From: Candidatus Gastranaerophilales bacterium
GTDB lineage: Bacteria > Bacillota > Clostridia > Lachnospirales > Lachnospiraceae
Assembly: GCA_023663225.1 (NCBI GenBank)
Contig: JAMPHU010000018.1
Coordinates: forward strand, 1-53,092
Length of the DNA stretch: 53,092 nucleotides
Direction: 5' to 3'
Shown here: one piece after another, positions 6,984 through 14,672 of the stretch
Layout of the letters: every line of letters starts with the position of its first letter
Numbering within the stretch: position 1 is the stretch's first letter
Notes under the pieces: model-generated
Told to the model about the DNA's origin: nothing
The model's input: only the letters and a program-made list of their open reading frames with translations
Databases searched by the model: none
Made by a program: the position numbers and the translations under genes

Positions 6984-9920
6984 TTACACGTCCTCTCTCT
7001 CCCACAAACGGGCGACGATCTCTTTCAATTTGTCCATATCGATAGGCTTGGCCGTATGGGCGTTCATGCCGGCGGTCAAGGCGTTTTGAATATCTTCCTC
7101 AAAAGCGTTAGCTGTCATGGCAATGATCGGAATCGACTTTGCCATCGGGTGGCTGCTGTCGCGAATGGCACGGGTTGCCTCATAGCCATCCATGACAGGC
7201 ATCTGCACATCCATAAAGATCATGTCAAACTCACCCGCCTGGGACCGGACAAAGCGGTCTACCGCCTCCCTGCCGTTGGAGACGACCTCACAGGTAACGC
7301 CCTCCATTTCCATAAGCACCATCAAAATCTCAGCATTGATCTCGTTGTCCTCCGCCGCCAGAACCCGCAAACCCTTGATAGAAATTTCCTGGGCGGGACG
7401 CAGTTTGACAACTGCCTCTCCTGTCAGCAGTTCGTTTACCGCCCGCTGAAAACTGGAGAGGAAAAAGGGTTTGGGCAGAAACAGATCAATACCGGCATCT
7501 ATTCCCGCCTCCTTGGCCTCCTCCAGATCATAGGAGGTCAACACCAAAATAGGCGCCTTTTCTCCAACCGTTTCCTTGATACGCTGTGAAGTCTTCAAAC
7601 CGTCCATACCTGGCATCTTCCAGTCCAACAAAAGGATATGAAAGGGATTGCCCTCGCCTTGTGCGTCGGAGACCATCTTCACCGCCTTCCTGCCGTTTGT
7701 GGCATACAAAACCTCCACTCCCGTGCCTTCCATGGCATCCTGGATATTCAGGCAAATGTCCTCCTCATCGTCCGCCACCAACATTCGGGTAATGCCATTG
7801 CGCTGCCAAAAATCGGCCTCCTGCTGCTGCGTCTCCTCGGGCAGCTCCAACTCGATCATAAAAGTACTGCCCTTGCCCTTCTCACTTTCCACACGGATGG
7901 TGCCTCCCATCAGATCCACGATGTTCTTCGTGATCGCCATACCAAGTCCTGTACCCTGAATCTCACGGGTGACATCCGTGACCTCTCTGGTAAAAGGATC
8001 GAAGATCGTCCGCACAAACGCCTCGCTCATGCCAAAGCCATTGTCCGCCACTATAAAGCGAAGGCGCACACGGTTTGCCGCATTATGCCCAAGACCTTCC
8101 ACGCTCAGGGAAATCTGCCCGCCCTCCTGCGTATACTTTACGGCGTTGGAGAGGAGGTTGATGAGCACCTGATTCAGCCGCAGCTTATCGCCAACCAACC
8201 GCTCGGGCAGGTTTCCTTTGGTGTAAAGATCCAAACTCTGCCCTTTTGCCCTGGCTTGAGGCAGCATCATAGTGTGAAGTCCCTCAATCATCTCCGGCAG
8301 GCTGAATTCTATCATGTTCAAGACCGTCTTGCCGCTTTCAATCTTGCTCATGTCCAAAATATCATTGATCAAACTGAGAAGATGCTGACTGGATGCGGAT
8401 ATCTTCTTGGTATACTCTCTGACCTTCTCCGACTTTTCGGCGTCTTTTTCCAACAGAACGGAAAAACCCACGATCGCGTTCATAGGAGTACGGATATCAT
8501 GGGACATATTGGCCAGGAAATTACTTTTGGCCTCATTCGCAGCCTTGGCCGTGTTGAGAGCCTCTCCCAAAGTCTCGTTCATCTGCCGCTCTTGTGTGCG
8601 GTCCGACAACATGAGGATATACCGCTCCTGCTCCTCCAGAGAGCAATGGTGAAGCAGTTGCTTAAACCATCTGAGTTCGCGCGTCTTGGCGTGAACAAGA
8701 TTGCGCTCACCGGTCCAGATGCCGCCCATGGGAATACGTTCCAACAATGCAGGGGAAAGAATCTCCTGCTCATTCGAGAGAGACGAATCTGCGTCGCCCA
8801 AAAACAGGGGACTGATATCATTGCGTATCGCCTCAATATCCAGTCCCAGAACCCGCTCCAGATTGGGACTGATATATTCCGCCTGAAGGGAACCGGGGGC
8901 AAACAGGACAAAAATATCGTCTGTATTCTCTGTCAGCAAGTCAAAAAGTTTTTCCCGAGAAGAAATCTCACGGTTTTTCTCCAACATGCGGTGACGATTG
9001 TTCAGAATCAAAATCGACACGATTCCCAGAACCAGAACCGCAAACAGCAGACCGATCACCACCAGCGTCACGACCATAAAATCGTTCATACCGGCGTTGA
9101 CGATATCCACCGGCGTGATGCTCACCAGCATCCAGTCTTCAAAAACCACCGGCTGATAAGCCAGATAAAAGGACTCCCCGTCCAATTCACAGATCACGAC
9201 CCGCGAAGTCCCATCCCGCCAATCCTGCGCCACAAAGTCTGCGTCCACGTCTCTGAAACGGGCGTTGTCGCGGAGATGCGCCAACAGATTGTAGGGTTGA
9301 TTTTCCTCGCTTTGAGACGAAAAAAGGACGCGGCCATCCGCATATGTGATAAAACAGTCGCTCTCTCCGGAAAACGCATTGATGCTCAACGCGCTGGTCA
9401 TATCCTCGGAATTAAAGCTGATACCGATCGCGCTGTAAGCAAAACCACGGTAACTCCCAGGCTGGGTCGGAACGGCAAAAATGATGATCTGCTTATCGGA
9501 GGGCAGCGTGCCGTCCACCACAATGTTCTCGCGTTCTTCAACCAGCCGTTCCAAACTGCTGCCCAAGTCCAGATAACCGGTATTTCCCTGACCGGTCATA
9601 TAATTTCCATCTTCAGACAGAAAGTAGAACGTGGTAAATCTCCATTCTTCTTTTTCTTCTTCAATAAAGGCTTGTAAAACATCGGGATCCGTTTCCGCCG
9701 TATCTGCGATGTAATTCCTCCAGCTTCCCAACAGGCGCCAGTTTTTTGTGATTGTACTGCGAAAAGTAGCGTTGATCTGCGTATATATTTCGTCCAAATG
9801 ACTGACGCTCTCCAAAAGAATCTGCTGAGAGGCAAAACGGGAATATGCAAGGCTGATGATGACAGCAATGACAAGCGCCATGCACAGAATAGCGACTTCC
9901 CGCAGTTTCTTTCGGGTCAT
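6984..9920 (-). CDS. Membrane hybrid histidine kinase with two receiver domains
   Basis: A 978-residue sensor. One membrane helix at residues 9-29, an extracellular dCache-like sensor region (about 30-275) and a second helix at about 283-307 lead to a PAS-like domain (about 325-450). The HisKA dimerisation/phosphoacceptor box is NMSHDIRTPMNAI near residue 480, followed by a HATPase domain with NLLSNAVKYT and GTGLGMAI. Two receiver domains follow, with phosphoacceptor aspartates in LLLDWKMPGMDG and IFMDVQMPVMDG. No separate response regulator with a DNA-binding output is nearby. The 3' end of the binding-protein gene lies 18 nt upstream, so the pair is an operon in which the lipoprotein probably presents ligand to the sensor domain. 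Confidence 0.92.
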   Translation of the reverse strand: MTRKKLREVAILCMALVIAVIISLAYSRFASQQILLESVSHLDEIYTQINATFRSTITKNWRLLGSWRNYIADTAETDPDVLQAFIEEEKEEWRFTTFYFLSEDGNYMTGQGNTGYLDLGSSLERLVEERENIVVDGTLPSDKQIIIFAVPTQPGSYRGFAYSAIGISFNSEDMTSALSINAFSGESDCFITYADGRVLFSSQSEENQPYNLLAHLRDNARFRDVDADFVAQDWRDGTSRVVICELDGESFYLAYQPVVFEDWMLVSITPVDIVNAGMNDFMVVTLVVIGLLFAVLVLGIVSILILNNRHRMLEKNREISSREKLFDLLTENTDDIFVLFAPGSLQAEYISPNLERVLGLDIEAIRNDISPLFLGDADSSLSNEQEILSPALLERIPMGGIWTGERNLVHAKTRELRWFKQLLHHCSLEEQERYILMLSDRTQERQMNETLGEALNTAKAANEAKSNFLANMSHDIRTPMNAIVGFSVLLEKDAEKSEKVREYTKKISASSQHLLSLINDILDMSKIESGKTVLNMIEFSLPEMIEGLHTMMLPQARAKGQSLDLYTKGNLPERLVGDKLRLNQVLINLLSNAVKYTQEGGQISLSVEGLGHNAANRVRLRFIVADNGFGMSEAFVRTIFDPFTREVTDVTREIQGTGLGMAITKNIVDLMGGTIRVESEKGKGSTFMIELELPEETQQQEADFWQRNGITRMLVADDEEDICLNIQDAMEGTGVEVLYATNGRKAVKMVSDAQGEGNPFHILLLDWKMPGMDGLKTSQRIKETVGEKAPILVLTSYDLEEAKEAGIDAGIDLFLPKPFFLSSFQRAVNELLTGEAVVKLRPAQEISIKGLRVLAAEDNEINAEILMVLMEMEGVTCEVVSNGREAVDRFVRSQAGEFDMIFMDVQMPVMDGYEATRAIRDSSHPMAKSIPIIAMTANAFEEDIQNALTAGMNAHTAKPIDMDKLKEIVARLWEREDV

Positions 9921-9938
9921 AATTCTAAATCCTCCCTC

Positions 9939-11792
9939 TTATTTGGTTTCACGCAAAGTAATATAGGTTGTGGGGGCAAGCGGCTGTCCGCCCTCTGTCA
10001 GATATTCCGTCCACAGTACTCGGGCGTACTTCTCATTGAGCGAAAAACGCTCCGTCCCGCCAACACCCAAAGCCGTTTCAACCAAAGGCTGAAAACCGGT
10101 GTGAAGATCCGCAATCGCAAAGGAATAGCTTGCGCCATCCTCAAGCGGCCCGTCCTCCGTCTCAAGGCCGGCCAGCCGATAGTTCCCTTCCGGCGTCTTT
10201 TCCACCTCCATGATCAAACCGCTGACAATGGGAAGGGTCTGATCGCTGAAAGGATCGTTGTAAGAACCACAACCCTCCACGGCCAGACGGACAATCTCCC
10301 GAACCTCGGCTCCGGTGAGTTCAGCGGTATAAAGTCCATTGCCGCTGGACTGAACGGACTCCTCCACCCGCTGGGCCGTATAATCCCCTGCGTAGAGAGA
10401 GCAAGGACTGATGGATGAGGGAGCCAGCAGAAAATCGCTGCCGCCAATCTCCCGTAAAGTGTTGGCAATGGCGCTTCCGGCCTGATTGCCCGTATCCGGC
10501 TGGAACCTGACGGGATATCCGGCTTCCAGTGTGGCGACAATCTCTCTGTCGATCACCGGATCCGCCAGCGCCGCGTTCATTTTCTCAAAAGCGCTCCCTG
10601 CGTCCCAATCCTCCAGCAACATTCCCTGTACCGCCTCGTGGGCGGCACTTTGCAGGCTTTCTGAGGACATGAGAATGAACAGACGATTGGCTTCGATTTC
10701 ACCCTGCAAATTATTGATCATTTCAGGAACCTGAATATTCACACCGCGGTTGTAAGGCAGCATATAAAGATAATCGCCGGAAGTCATCGCCTGATAACCT
10801 TCCTCGGAATACATCGCAGCCAAAACCTTCAAAGCCGCTTCCTTCTTTTGCTCGTTCCCCTTTTCGTCCAAAGCGCCGTTTAAGGCCGTACAGAATCGGG
10901 GCACGGTTAAGATCCAGTTATCTTCCGCTGTATCTCCGAAATAGGGAAGCAGGATGCAGTTACAATATGCCGAGTAAGCGGTAATTTCACTGATCATACC
11001 TCTGACCATGGGAATGTTCCCTTCCACAAAGTCATTATAAGTCATCGAATAACCTCTCGCTGCGTCCTCCTGGGGCAGACCCGTGTCGTCCAGCACTTGC
11101 GAGAATCGTTCAAACGCCTCCGTCCACAGCGCCTCATCCAAGCTGTCGGTCTGGCCTTTCTGATAGTTCCGCCTCCACTCGGCGCCCTGACGGCTCATCA
11201 ATGTGGATGCGGCAAAACCCTCCAGCGTGTAAAGAGAAGTATAAGTATATTTGTAGTCGGAAGTGTAGGGTTGGATGCCCAACTCCCGAAACGCCGCACA
11301 GGCGGAAGCAAAACTGGGATAATCCGTGGGAAGCGGAATATTGTACTCCTCGAAGAGATCCACATTAGCGATAATCCCATTGGCCACCCCTCCGGCCGGA
11401 AGCCAATTCACGCTGCCGTCCGGTGCCCGCCAGGCCTCCAGATAAGTATCATAAAAAGACGCCGCCGTCTCCGTCTCACTCAAATCCATCAAATAGCCAT
11501 CCAACTCTTGGGAATCTCGAAGAAACAAACTGCCGCCCATCGTGATGATGTCAGGCAGCTCCCCGTGCTCCTGCTGAAAGAGGTAGAAATCGACAGAGTC
11601 TCTGCCCACTATAAATTCCAAATCCACCTCCGGCACTGCCGCCTGAAGCCACTTGGCATAGTCTCCCAACAAATCAATGTTATGTAGACAGACGGTCAAA
11701 GTGACCTTTTGCGTCCGATTGTTGCCACAACCGACCAAACCCAACATCAACACGACTGTCAACATAACTGCCATCCATTTTTTACATCTCAT
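9939..11792 (-). CDS. Solute-binding lipoprotein fused to a 5'-nucleotidase-C-like domain
   Basis: A 617-residue lipoprotein (signal peptide with lipobox VGC). Residues up to about 425 resemble an ABC-type extracellular solute-binding protein for sugars. The C-terminal part of about 160 residues looks like the C-terminal substrate domain of 5'-nucleotidases (LYAGDYTAQRVEESVQ, then ELTGAEVREIVRLAVEG), without the N-terminal metallophosphatase domain. The start at 11792 has GAGGTG 7 nt upstream and gives a normal lipoprotein signal; longer in-frame readings lack one. No ABC permease is adjacent. The hybrid kinase gene begins 18 nt downstream, which suggests a sensing role rather than uptake. 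The nucleotidase-like assignment is from motif memory and needs a profile search. Confidence 0.75.
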   Translation of the reverse strand: MRCKKWMAVMLTVVLMLGLVGCGNNRTQKVTLTVCLHNIDLLGDYAKWLQAAVPEVDLEFIVGRDSVDFYLFQQEHGELPDIITMGGSLFLRDSQELDGYLMDLSETETAASFYDTYLEAWRAPDGSVNWLPAGGVANGIIANVDLFEEYNIPLPTDYPSFASACAAFRELGIQPYTSDYKYTYTSLYTLEGFAASTLMSRQGAEWRRNYQKGQTDSLDEALWTEAFERFSQVLDDTGLPQEDAARGYSMTYNDFVEGNIPMVRGMISEITAYSAYCNCILLPYFGDTAEDNWILTVPRFCTALNGALDEKGNEQKKEAALKVLAAMYSEEGYQAMTSGDYLYMLPYNRGVNIQVPEMINNLQGEIEANRLFILMSSESLQSAAHEAVQGMLLEDWDAGSAFEKMNAALADPVIDREIVATLEAGYPVRFQPDTGNQAGSAIANTLREIGGSDFLLAPSSISPCSLYAGDYTAQRVEESVQSSGNGLYTAELTGAEVREIVRLAVEGCGSYNDPFSDQTLPIVSGLIMEVEKTPEGNYRLAGLETEDGPLEDGASYSFAIADLHTGFQPLVETALGVGGTERFSLNEKYARVLWTEYLTEGGQPLAPTTYITLRETK

Positions 11793-11912
11793 AACTTTAC
11801 ACCTCGGAACATAAAAATTTTTAGAAGCTGTATGCTTTCTAACTGCACATAATTTTAAATTATATGACCTCACAGGTCAAGTAGAATTTCGCTTTTTACA
11901 GATAGAATCACC

Positions 11913-12635
11913 CTATTCTGAGAGCAACCTGCCCAGCAGTTGCTCTCTATTGTTGATAAACATTTCCGTCACTTTATAACTCTCTGTGTCCTCATAGGCA
12001 CAGGGATGTATCTTCCCATCATCAAACGATATGATACGAGCGTCCGGTATCCCCAGCAAAATGGGAGAATGTGTGACGATGATAAACTGCGAACCCGCTT
12101 TTGCACACGAATCTATCTCCATCAGCAGCGTCAACTGCCTTTGCGGAGACAGCGCGGCTTCCGGCTCATCCAATAAATATAAACCGTTCGGCTTTAATTG
12201 ATTTTGGGCGAGCGCAAGAAAACTCTCCCCATGTGATTTTTCGTGATATTTTTCCGAAGGATGATCGATATCCGCATATTCTTCCTCTTTTGTCGCAACA
12301 TTGTAAAAGCTTTCCGCACGAAGAAAATATCCCCACTTGGCTCTGCGATAACCTTTTACGACCCGAACCGCTTCATGCAGCCGCGAGTGGGAATCATAGG
12401 TGGAAAAGGAATAGTTCTTTGTCCCGCCTTCGGGATTAAAACCATACGCTACTGCAAGCGCTTCCAATAAAGTCGATTTTCCGCTGCCATTCTCTCCCAC
12501 AAAAAAGGTGATGGAGCGATCAAAACACAATTCCTCCAACCCTTTTATCGCGTCAATTTTTCGCAGGTAACTATCTTTTTCGATTTTATTCCAATCTATA
12601 GACAAGCGTTGTATAAATTGTTCATTCATAGGCAC
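11913..12635 (-). CDS. AAA/ABC-type ATPase (AAA_23-like)
   Basis: A 240-residue stand-alone ATPase. Walker A is GENGSGKST near residue 48; the signature region SHGESFLAL and Walker B LYLLDEPEAALSPQ lie near residue 150, and VTHSPILLG holds the switch histidine. This is the compact RecF/SMC-like ATPase family often annotated as predicted ATPase, with no membrane partner. It is co-directional with the small gene upstream (47 nt gap), so they may form an operon. The biological role is unknown. Homologues occur in defence islands as well as in housekeeping contexts, but nothing adjacent here supports a defence role. Confidence 0.85.
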   Translation of the reverse strand: MPMNEQFIQRLSIDWNKIEKDSYLRKIDAIKGLEELCFDRSITFFVGENGSGKSTLLEALAVAYGFNPEGGTKNYSFSTYDSHSRLHEAVRVVKGYRRAKWGYFLRAESFYNVATKEEEYADIDHPSEKYHEKSHGESFLALAQNQLKPNGLYLLDEPEAALSPQRQLTLLMEIDSCAKAGSQFIIVTHSPILLGIPDARIISFDDGKIHPCAYEDTESYKVTEMFINNREQLLGRLLSE

Positions 12636-12681
12636 CAGCCTCCTTTCTCCGCCATCTCATCCCACAGGACATAATTTCCCG

Positions 12682-12960
12682 CTATTGTTCAAGCTGTGCA
12701 AACCATACAATATTTTTGCCATGGCCATCATCCGCAGCCTCCATACATTCCTTTGCGGAATCCCACAAGCTGTCCGTTTCCACTTCTTTCCTCTCATTAC
12801 AACAAAACAAATAATACCCGTCACAATTCGCATATTTGCAGATTGCCAGATATTTAAAATGGGATGCGATCCCGCCCGTATCATATTCCAACACACCATA
12901 GTCACCCTCGGGAGTGAAGTACAAAACTTTCGCGCCGTCCAGTTCCTTTGGGAACGTCAT
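12682..12960 (-). CDS. Small hypothetical protein (92 aa)
   Basis: Begins MTFPKELDGAKVLYFTP and contains several aromatic and cysteine residues (CKYANCDGYYLFCC). No signal peptide or membrane segment is seen, and I do not recognise the family. The ATG at 12960 is preferred over an upstream one at 13020 because GAGG lies 6 nt before it. The gene sits 46 nt upstream of the AAA ATPase gene on the same strand and is probably co-transcribed with it. Confidence 0.6.
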   Translation of the reverse strand: MTFPKELDGAKVLYFTPEGDYGVLEYDTGGIASHFKYLAICKYANCDGYYLFCCNERKEVETDSLWDSAKECMEAADDGHGKNIVWFAQLEQ

Positions 12961-13059
12961 TGCATCCTCTTTGTCGCTAATACGTTTCCTTCCCTGCATA
13001 TCATTTATCTCCATATCCATACGCTCATATATATATGACGTCTCTTATTTTACCTACGG

Positions 13060-13373
13060 GTTACTTTTCACACCCATGCCAGTACATCAGTGCCAGCGAG
13101 GTGAACAGCCTTGGAACAGCCTTGTGTAGGTTGGAGCATTTTCTTACAGCGCGGTTGAGTTTCCCAGGGGGAAAAGCACATGGATGTGCTTTTCAGGTTT
13201 CATCGAGCATGGATGCCCGTTGAAACCGACCCGAAAGCTGCAATATTCCATAGCAAACGGTATGCCGTTTGCTATAATTCGCGCTGTTAGAAAACGCCCG
13301 ACCGAAACTCGGCTGTTCCAAGGCTGTTCACCTCGCTGGCACGTACCTTGCCGGCTGCTTTGTGAAAAGTAAC
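13060..13373 (+). repeat. Palindromic repeat element, copy 1 (MITE-like or structured repeat)
   Basis: A 314-bp element bounded by a perfect 13-bp inverted repeat (GTTACTTTTCACA at 13060-13072 and its complement at 13361-13373). The two halves are also complementary over longer stretches (GCCAGCGAGGTGAACAGCC against GGCTGTTCACCTCGCTGGC). Internal hairpins include AAAAGCACAT/ATGTGCTTTT and AGCAAACGG/CCGTTTGCT. The whole would fold as one long branched stem. ACCTAC occurs just outside the left end (13052-13057) and directly after the right end (13374-13379), a possible target duplication. It has no convincing coding sequence. A related inverted copy is at 19811-20099. Confidence 0.75.
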
Positions 13374-13412
13374 ACCTACTGGTTCATTTTGCAATCCGTC
13401 TGTTTTTCATAC

Positions 13413-13441
13413 TTGTATTTTTCTACTGTATATGTTATAGT
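13413..13441 (+). promoter_or_regulatory. Putative promoter of the antitoxin RNA
   Basis: TTGTAT (13413-13418), a 17-nt spacer and TATAGT (13436-13441) on the plus strand, facing the toxin gene. Transcription would begin near 13448 and run antisense into the 3' end of the toxin mRNA. Confidence 0.45.
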
Positions 13442-13447
13442 TGAAAC

Positions 13448-13552
13448 ATAAAAGGGAACGCCAGAGAAGCGGCTACCCTTGAGTAGATTAACTGTTACTT
13501 ATGAACAGCCGTCACTATTCACAGTAGTGGCGGCTATCGTCTTTTCCCCTTG
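13448..13552 (+). ncRNA. Putative type I antitoxin RNA
   Basis: Predicted from three elements: a plus-strand promoter ending at 13441, an ending at the hairpin GCCGTCACTA/TAGTGGCGGC followed by TATCGTCTTTT, and its position overlapping the 3' part of the convergent toxin gene. This convergent 3'-overlap arrangement is that of the TxpA/RatA and BsrG/SR4 type I systems of Bacillus, where the antisense RNA pairs with the toxin mRNA. The exact ends are estimates. Confidence 0.5.
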
Positions 13553-13629
13553 AAAATTGTATAACACAATCCAATCAGGGCAACAATGAATATTCCAGTC
13601 TGAACTAAATCAGCATATGTAATCATCAT
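13534..13629 (-). CDS. Holin-like type I toxin peptide (31 aa)
   Basis: A 31-residue peptide starting MMITYADLVQTGIFIVALIG and ending in a basic tail (KGKRR). One hydrophobic helix spans about residues 9-25, with charged ends, which is the pattern of Firmicutes putative holin-like toxins (TxpA/BsrG class). These insert in the membrane and depolarise it when the antisense RNA is absent. AAAGGAGGG lies 8 nt before the ATG, an almost ideal ribosome binding site. A promoter TTGTTT-17-TATACT at 13746-13718 would drive it. A convergent plus-strand RNA candidate overlaps its 3' end. Confidence 0.75.
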   Translation of the reverse strand: MMITYADLVQTGIFIVALIGLCYTIFKGKRR

Positions 13630-13637
13630 TGACACTT

Positions 13638-13672
13638 CCCTCCTTTCTTTCGTCTGGAGGGTAGACCCCTCC
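13638..13672 (-). promoter_or_regulatory. Shine-Dalgarno-sequestering element in the toxin 5' leader
   Basis: In the toxin mRNA the leader reads GGAGGGG-UCUA-CCCUCC (13672-13656), a hairpin. Its CCCUCC arm is also complementary to the toxin Shine-Dalgarno AGGAGGG (13638-13646, plus coordinates). CCCUCC can therefore pair with either partner, which could keep the ribosome site closed until the mRNA is processed, as known for several type I toxin mRNAs. This is inference from complementarity only. Confidence 0.45.
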
Positions 13673-13717
13673 AAAAAAGAGGGTACGCCGCCTGGCTCTC
13701 TGGTTTCCCATATTCAA

Positions 13718-13746
13718 AGTATATCACAACATCTCATTGTAAACAA
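13718..13746 (-). promoter_or_regulatory. Putative promoter of the toxin gene
   Basis: On the minus strand TTGTTT (13746-13741) and TATACT (13723-13718) are 17 nt apart. This gives a leader of about 80 nt before the toxin ATG, enough to include the CCCUCC hairpin. Confidence 0.5.
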
Positions 13747-13987
13747 TCTCACATTTTTGTGATTTGCCGCTAAATTTTTTACAGGTTGTTTCTTGAAATT
13801 TTCTCAAATCAATTAACAACTAATAAAGTCCTAAGCGCTCTATCATTTCTAAATTTGTGCCAGGGGTTCTCTTACTGTTTTTAGTAAATTTCTGGTAAAA
13901 TCTTCCCTTAGAGTCCAAAATATGCAATTAATTCAGCATTGAGGATATTTGATATACACAGAGTAAGCAATTTCACCATCCGAAAAC

Positions 13988-14016
13988 TTTACTTTACGAC
14001 TTTAATATGTTAAAAT
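13988..14016 (+). promoter_or_regulatory. Putative promoter of yerC
   Basis: TTTACT (13988-13993), 17 nt, TAAAAT (14011-14016). Transcription would begin near 14023, which favours the ATG at 14051 as the start of yerC. The stretch 13750-13985 otherwise shows no gene that I can support. Confidence 0.45.
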
Positions 14017-14050
14017 CACAGCATAGACAATGAAAGGTATGGTGTCCCTT

Positions 14051-14344
14051 ATGAATAAGAAAATAAAAACGGAGTCCGTAGACTCCCTGTTTGACGCAAT
14101 CTTAAGCTTGGAAGACCGAGATGAATGTTATCGTTTCTTTGAAGATCTGTGCACTGTCAACGAGCTTCTATCCCTGTCCCAGCGCTTTGAGGTCGCATCT
14201 ATGTTGAAGGAACACAAGACCTATTTGGAGATTGCGGAAAAGACAGGAGCGTCCACCGCCACAATCAGTCGGGTCAATCGCTCCCTAAACTACGGCAACG
14301 ACGGCTACGAACTGGTCTTTTCCAAGCTGGACGCTCCAAAATGA
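14051..14344 (+). CDS. yerC: YerC/YecD family TrpR-like regulator
   Basis: A 97-residue protein of the TrpR superfamily. The helix-turn-helix is in YLEIAEKTGASTATISRVNRSLNYG near residues 58-82, and the preceding LSLSQRFEVASMLKEHKTY is typical of YerC/YecD proteins. These are small DNA-binding proteins of Firmicutes whose ligand is not established. In-frame ATGs at 14030 and 14039 exist but fall too close to the predicted transcription start. The stop overlaps the first readable codon of the phosphorylase remnant that follows. Confidence 0.88.
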   Translation: MNKKIKTESVDSLFDAILSLEDRDECYRFFEDLCTVNELLSLSQRFEVASMLKEHKTYLEIAEKTGASTATISRVNRSLNYGNDGYELVFSKLDAPK

Positions 14345-14633
14345 CAAGCTGATTTCTCCGGTACACACTGACGAAACGGGATTGGATGAGACAAAAGACA
14401 TGATATTGAAAAATCAGTATCCTATATGTGAATTTGATACCAGTAAAAAACCAATGATTCAGGCGGCGGCTCTTTTTGCGGTGTCTCAATATCACAATAT
14501 TCCACTTGCCCAGTTATTATATGCCGGCGATGATGTAAGCGGCGAAGTGTGGGATTCCAGAAACTGGAAAATGCAAAAGAATGTGCGGTATCATTTAATT
14601 ACCTTTGCGATTGAAATTGTAAGGAAATTATAA
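14343..14633 (+). pseudogene. C-terminal remnant of a nucleoside-phosphorylase-like protein
   Basis: A reading frame without a proper start encodes ISPVHTDETGLDETKD, then CEFDTSKKPMIQAAALFAV and LLYAGDDVSGEVWDSRNW. The last segment resembles the C-terminal part of bacterial nucleoside phosphorylase-like proteins (AGDDVSGE...WDSR). About 95 codons remain, whereas the family is about 250 residues, so the N-terminal two thirds are gone. A TTG at 14382 could in principle start an 83-residue peptide, but it has no ribosome binding site. It begins exactly at the yerC stop, suggesting a deletion that joined the two. Confidence 0.55.
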
Positions 14634-14672
14634 GGTTTTTCTATCCAAACCCCAACCGCTCCATAACTGAAT

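Noticed and set aside
7638-9677. A 679-codon plus-strand frame
   Set aside because: It lies entirely antisense to the hybrid histidine kinase gene, is His/Gln/Arg-rich without domains, and is a shadow of the true reading frame.
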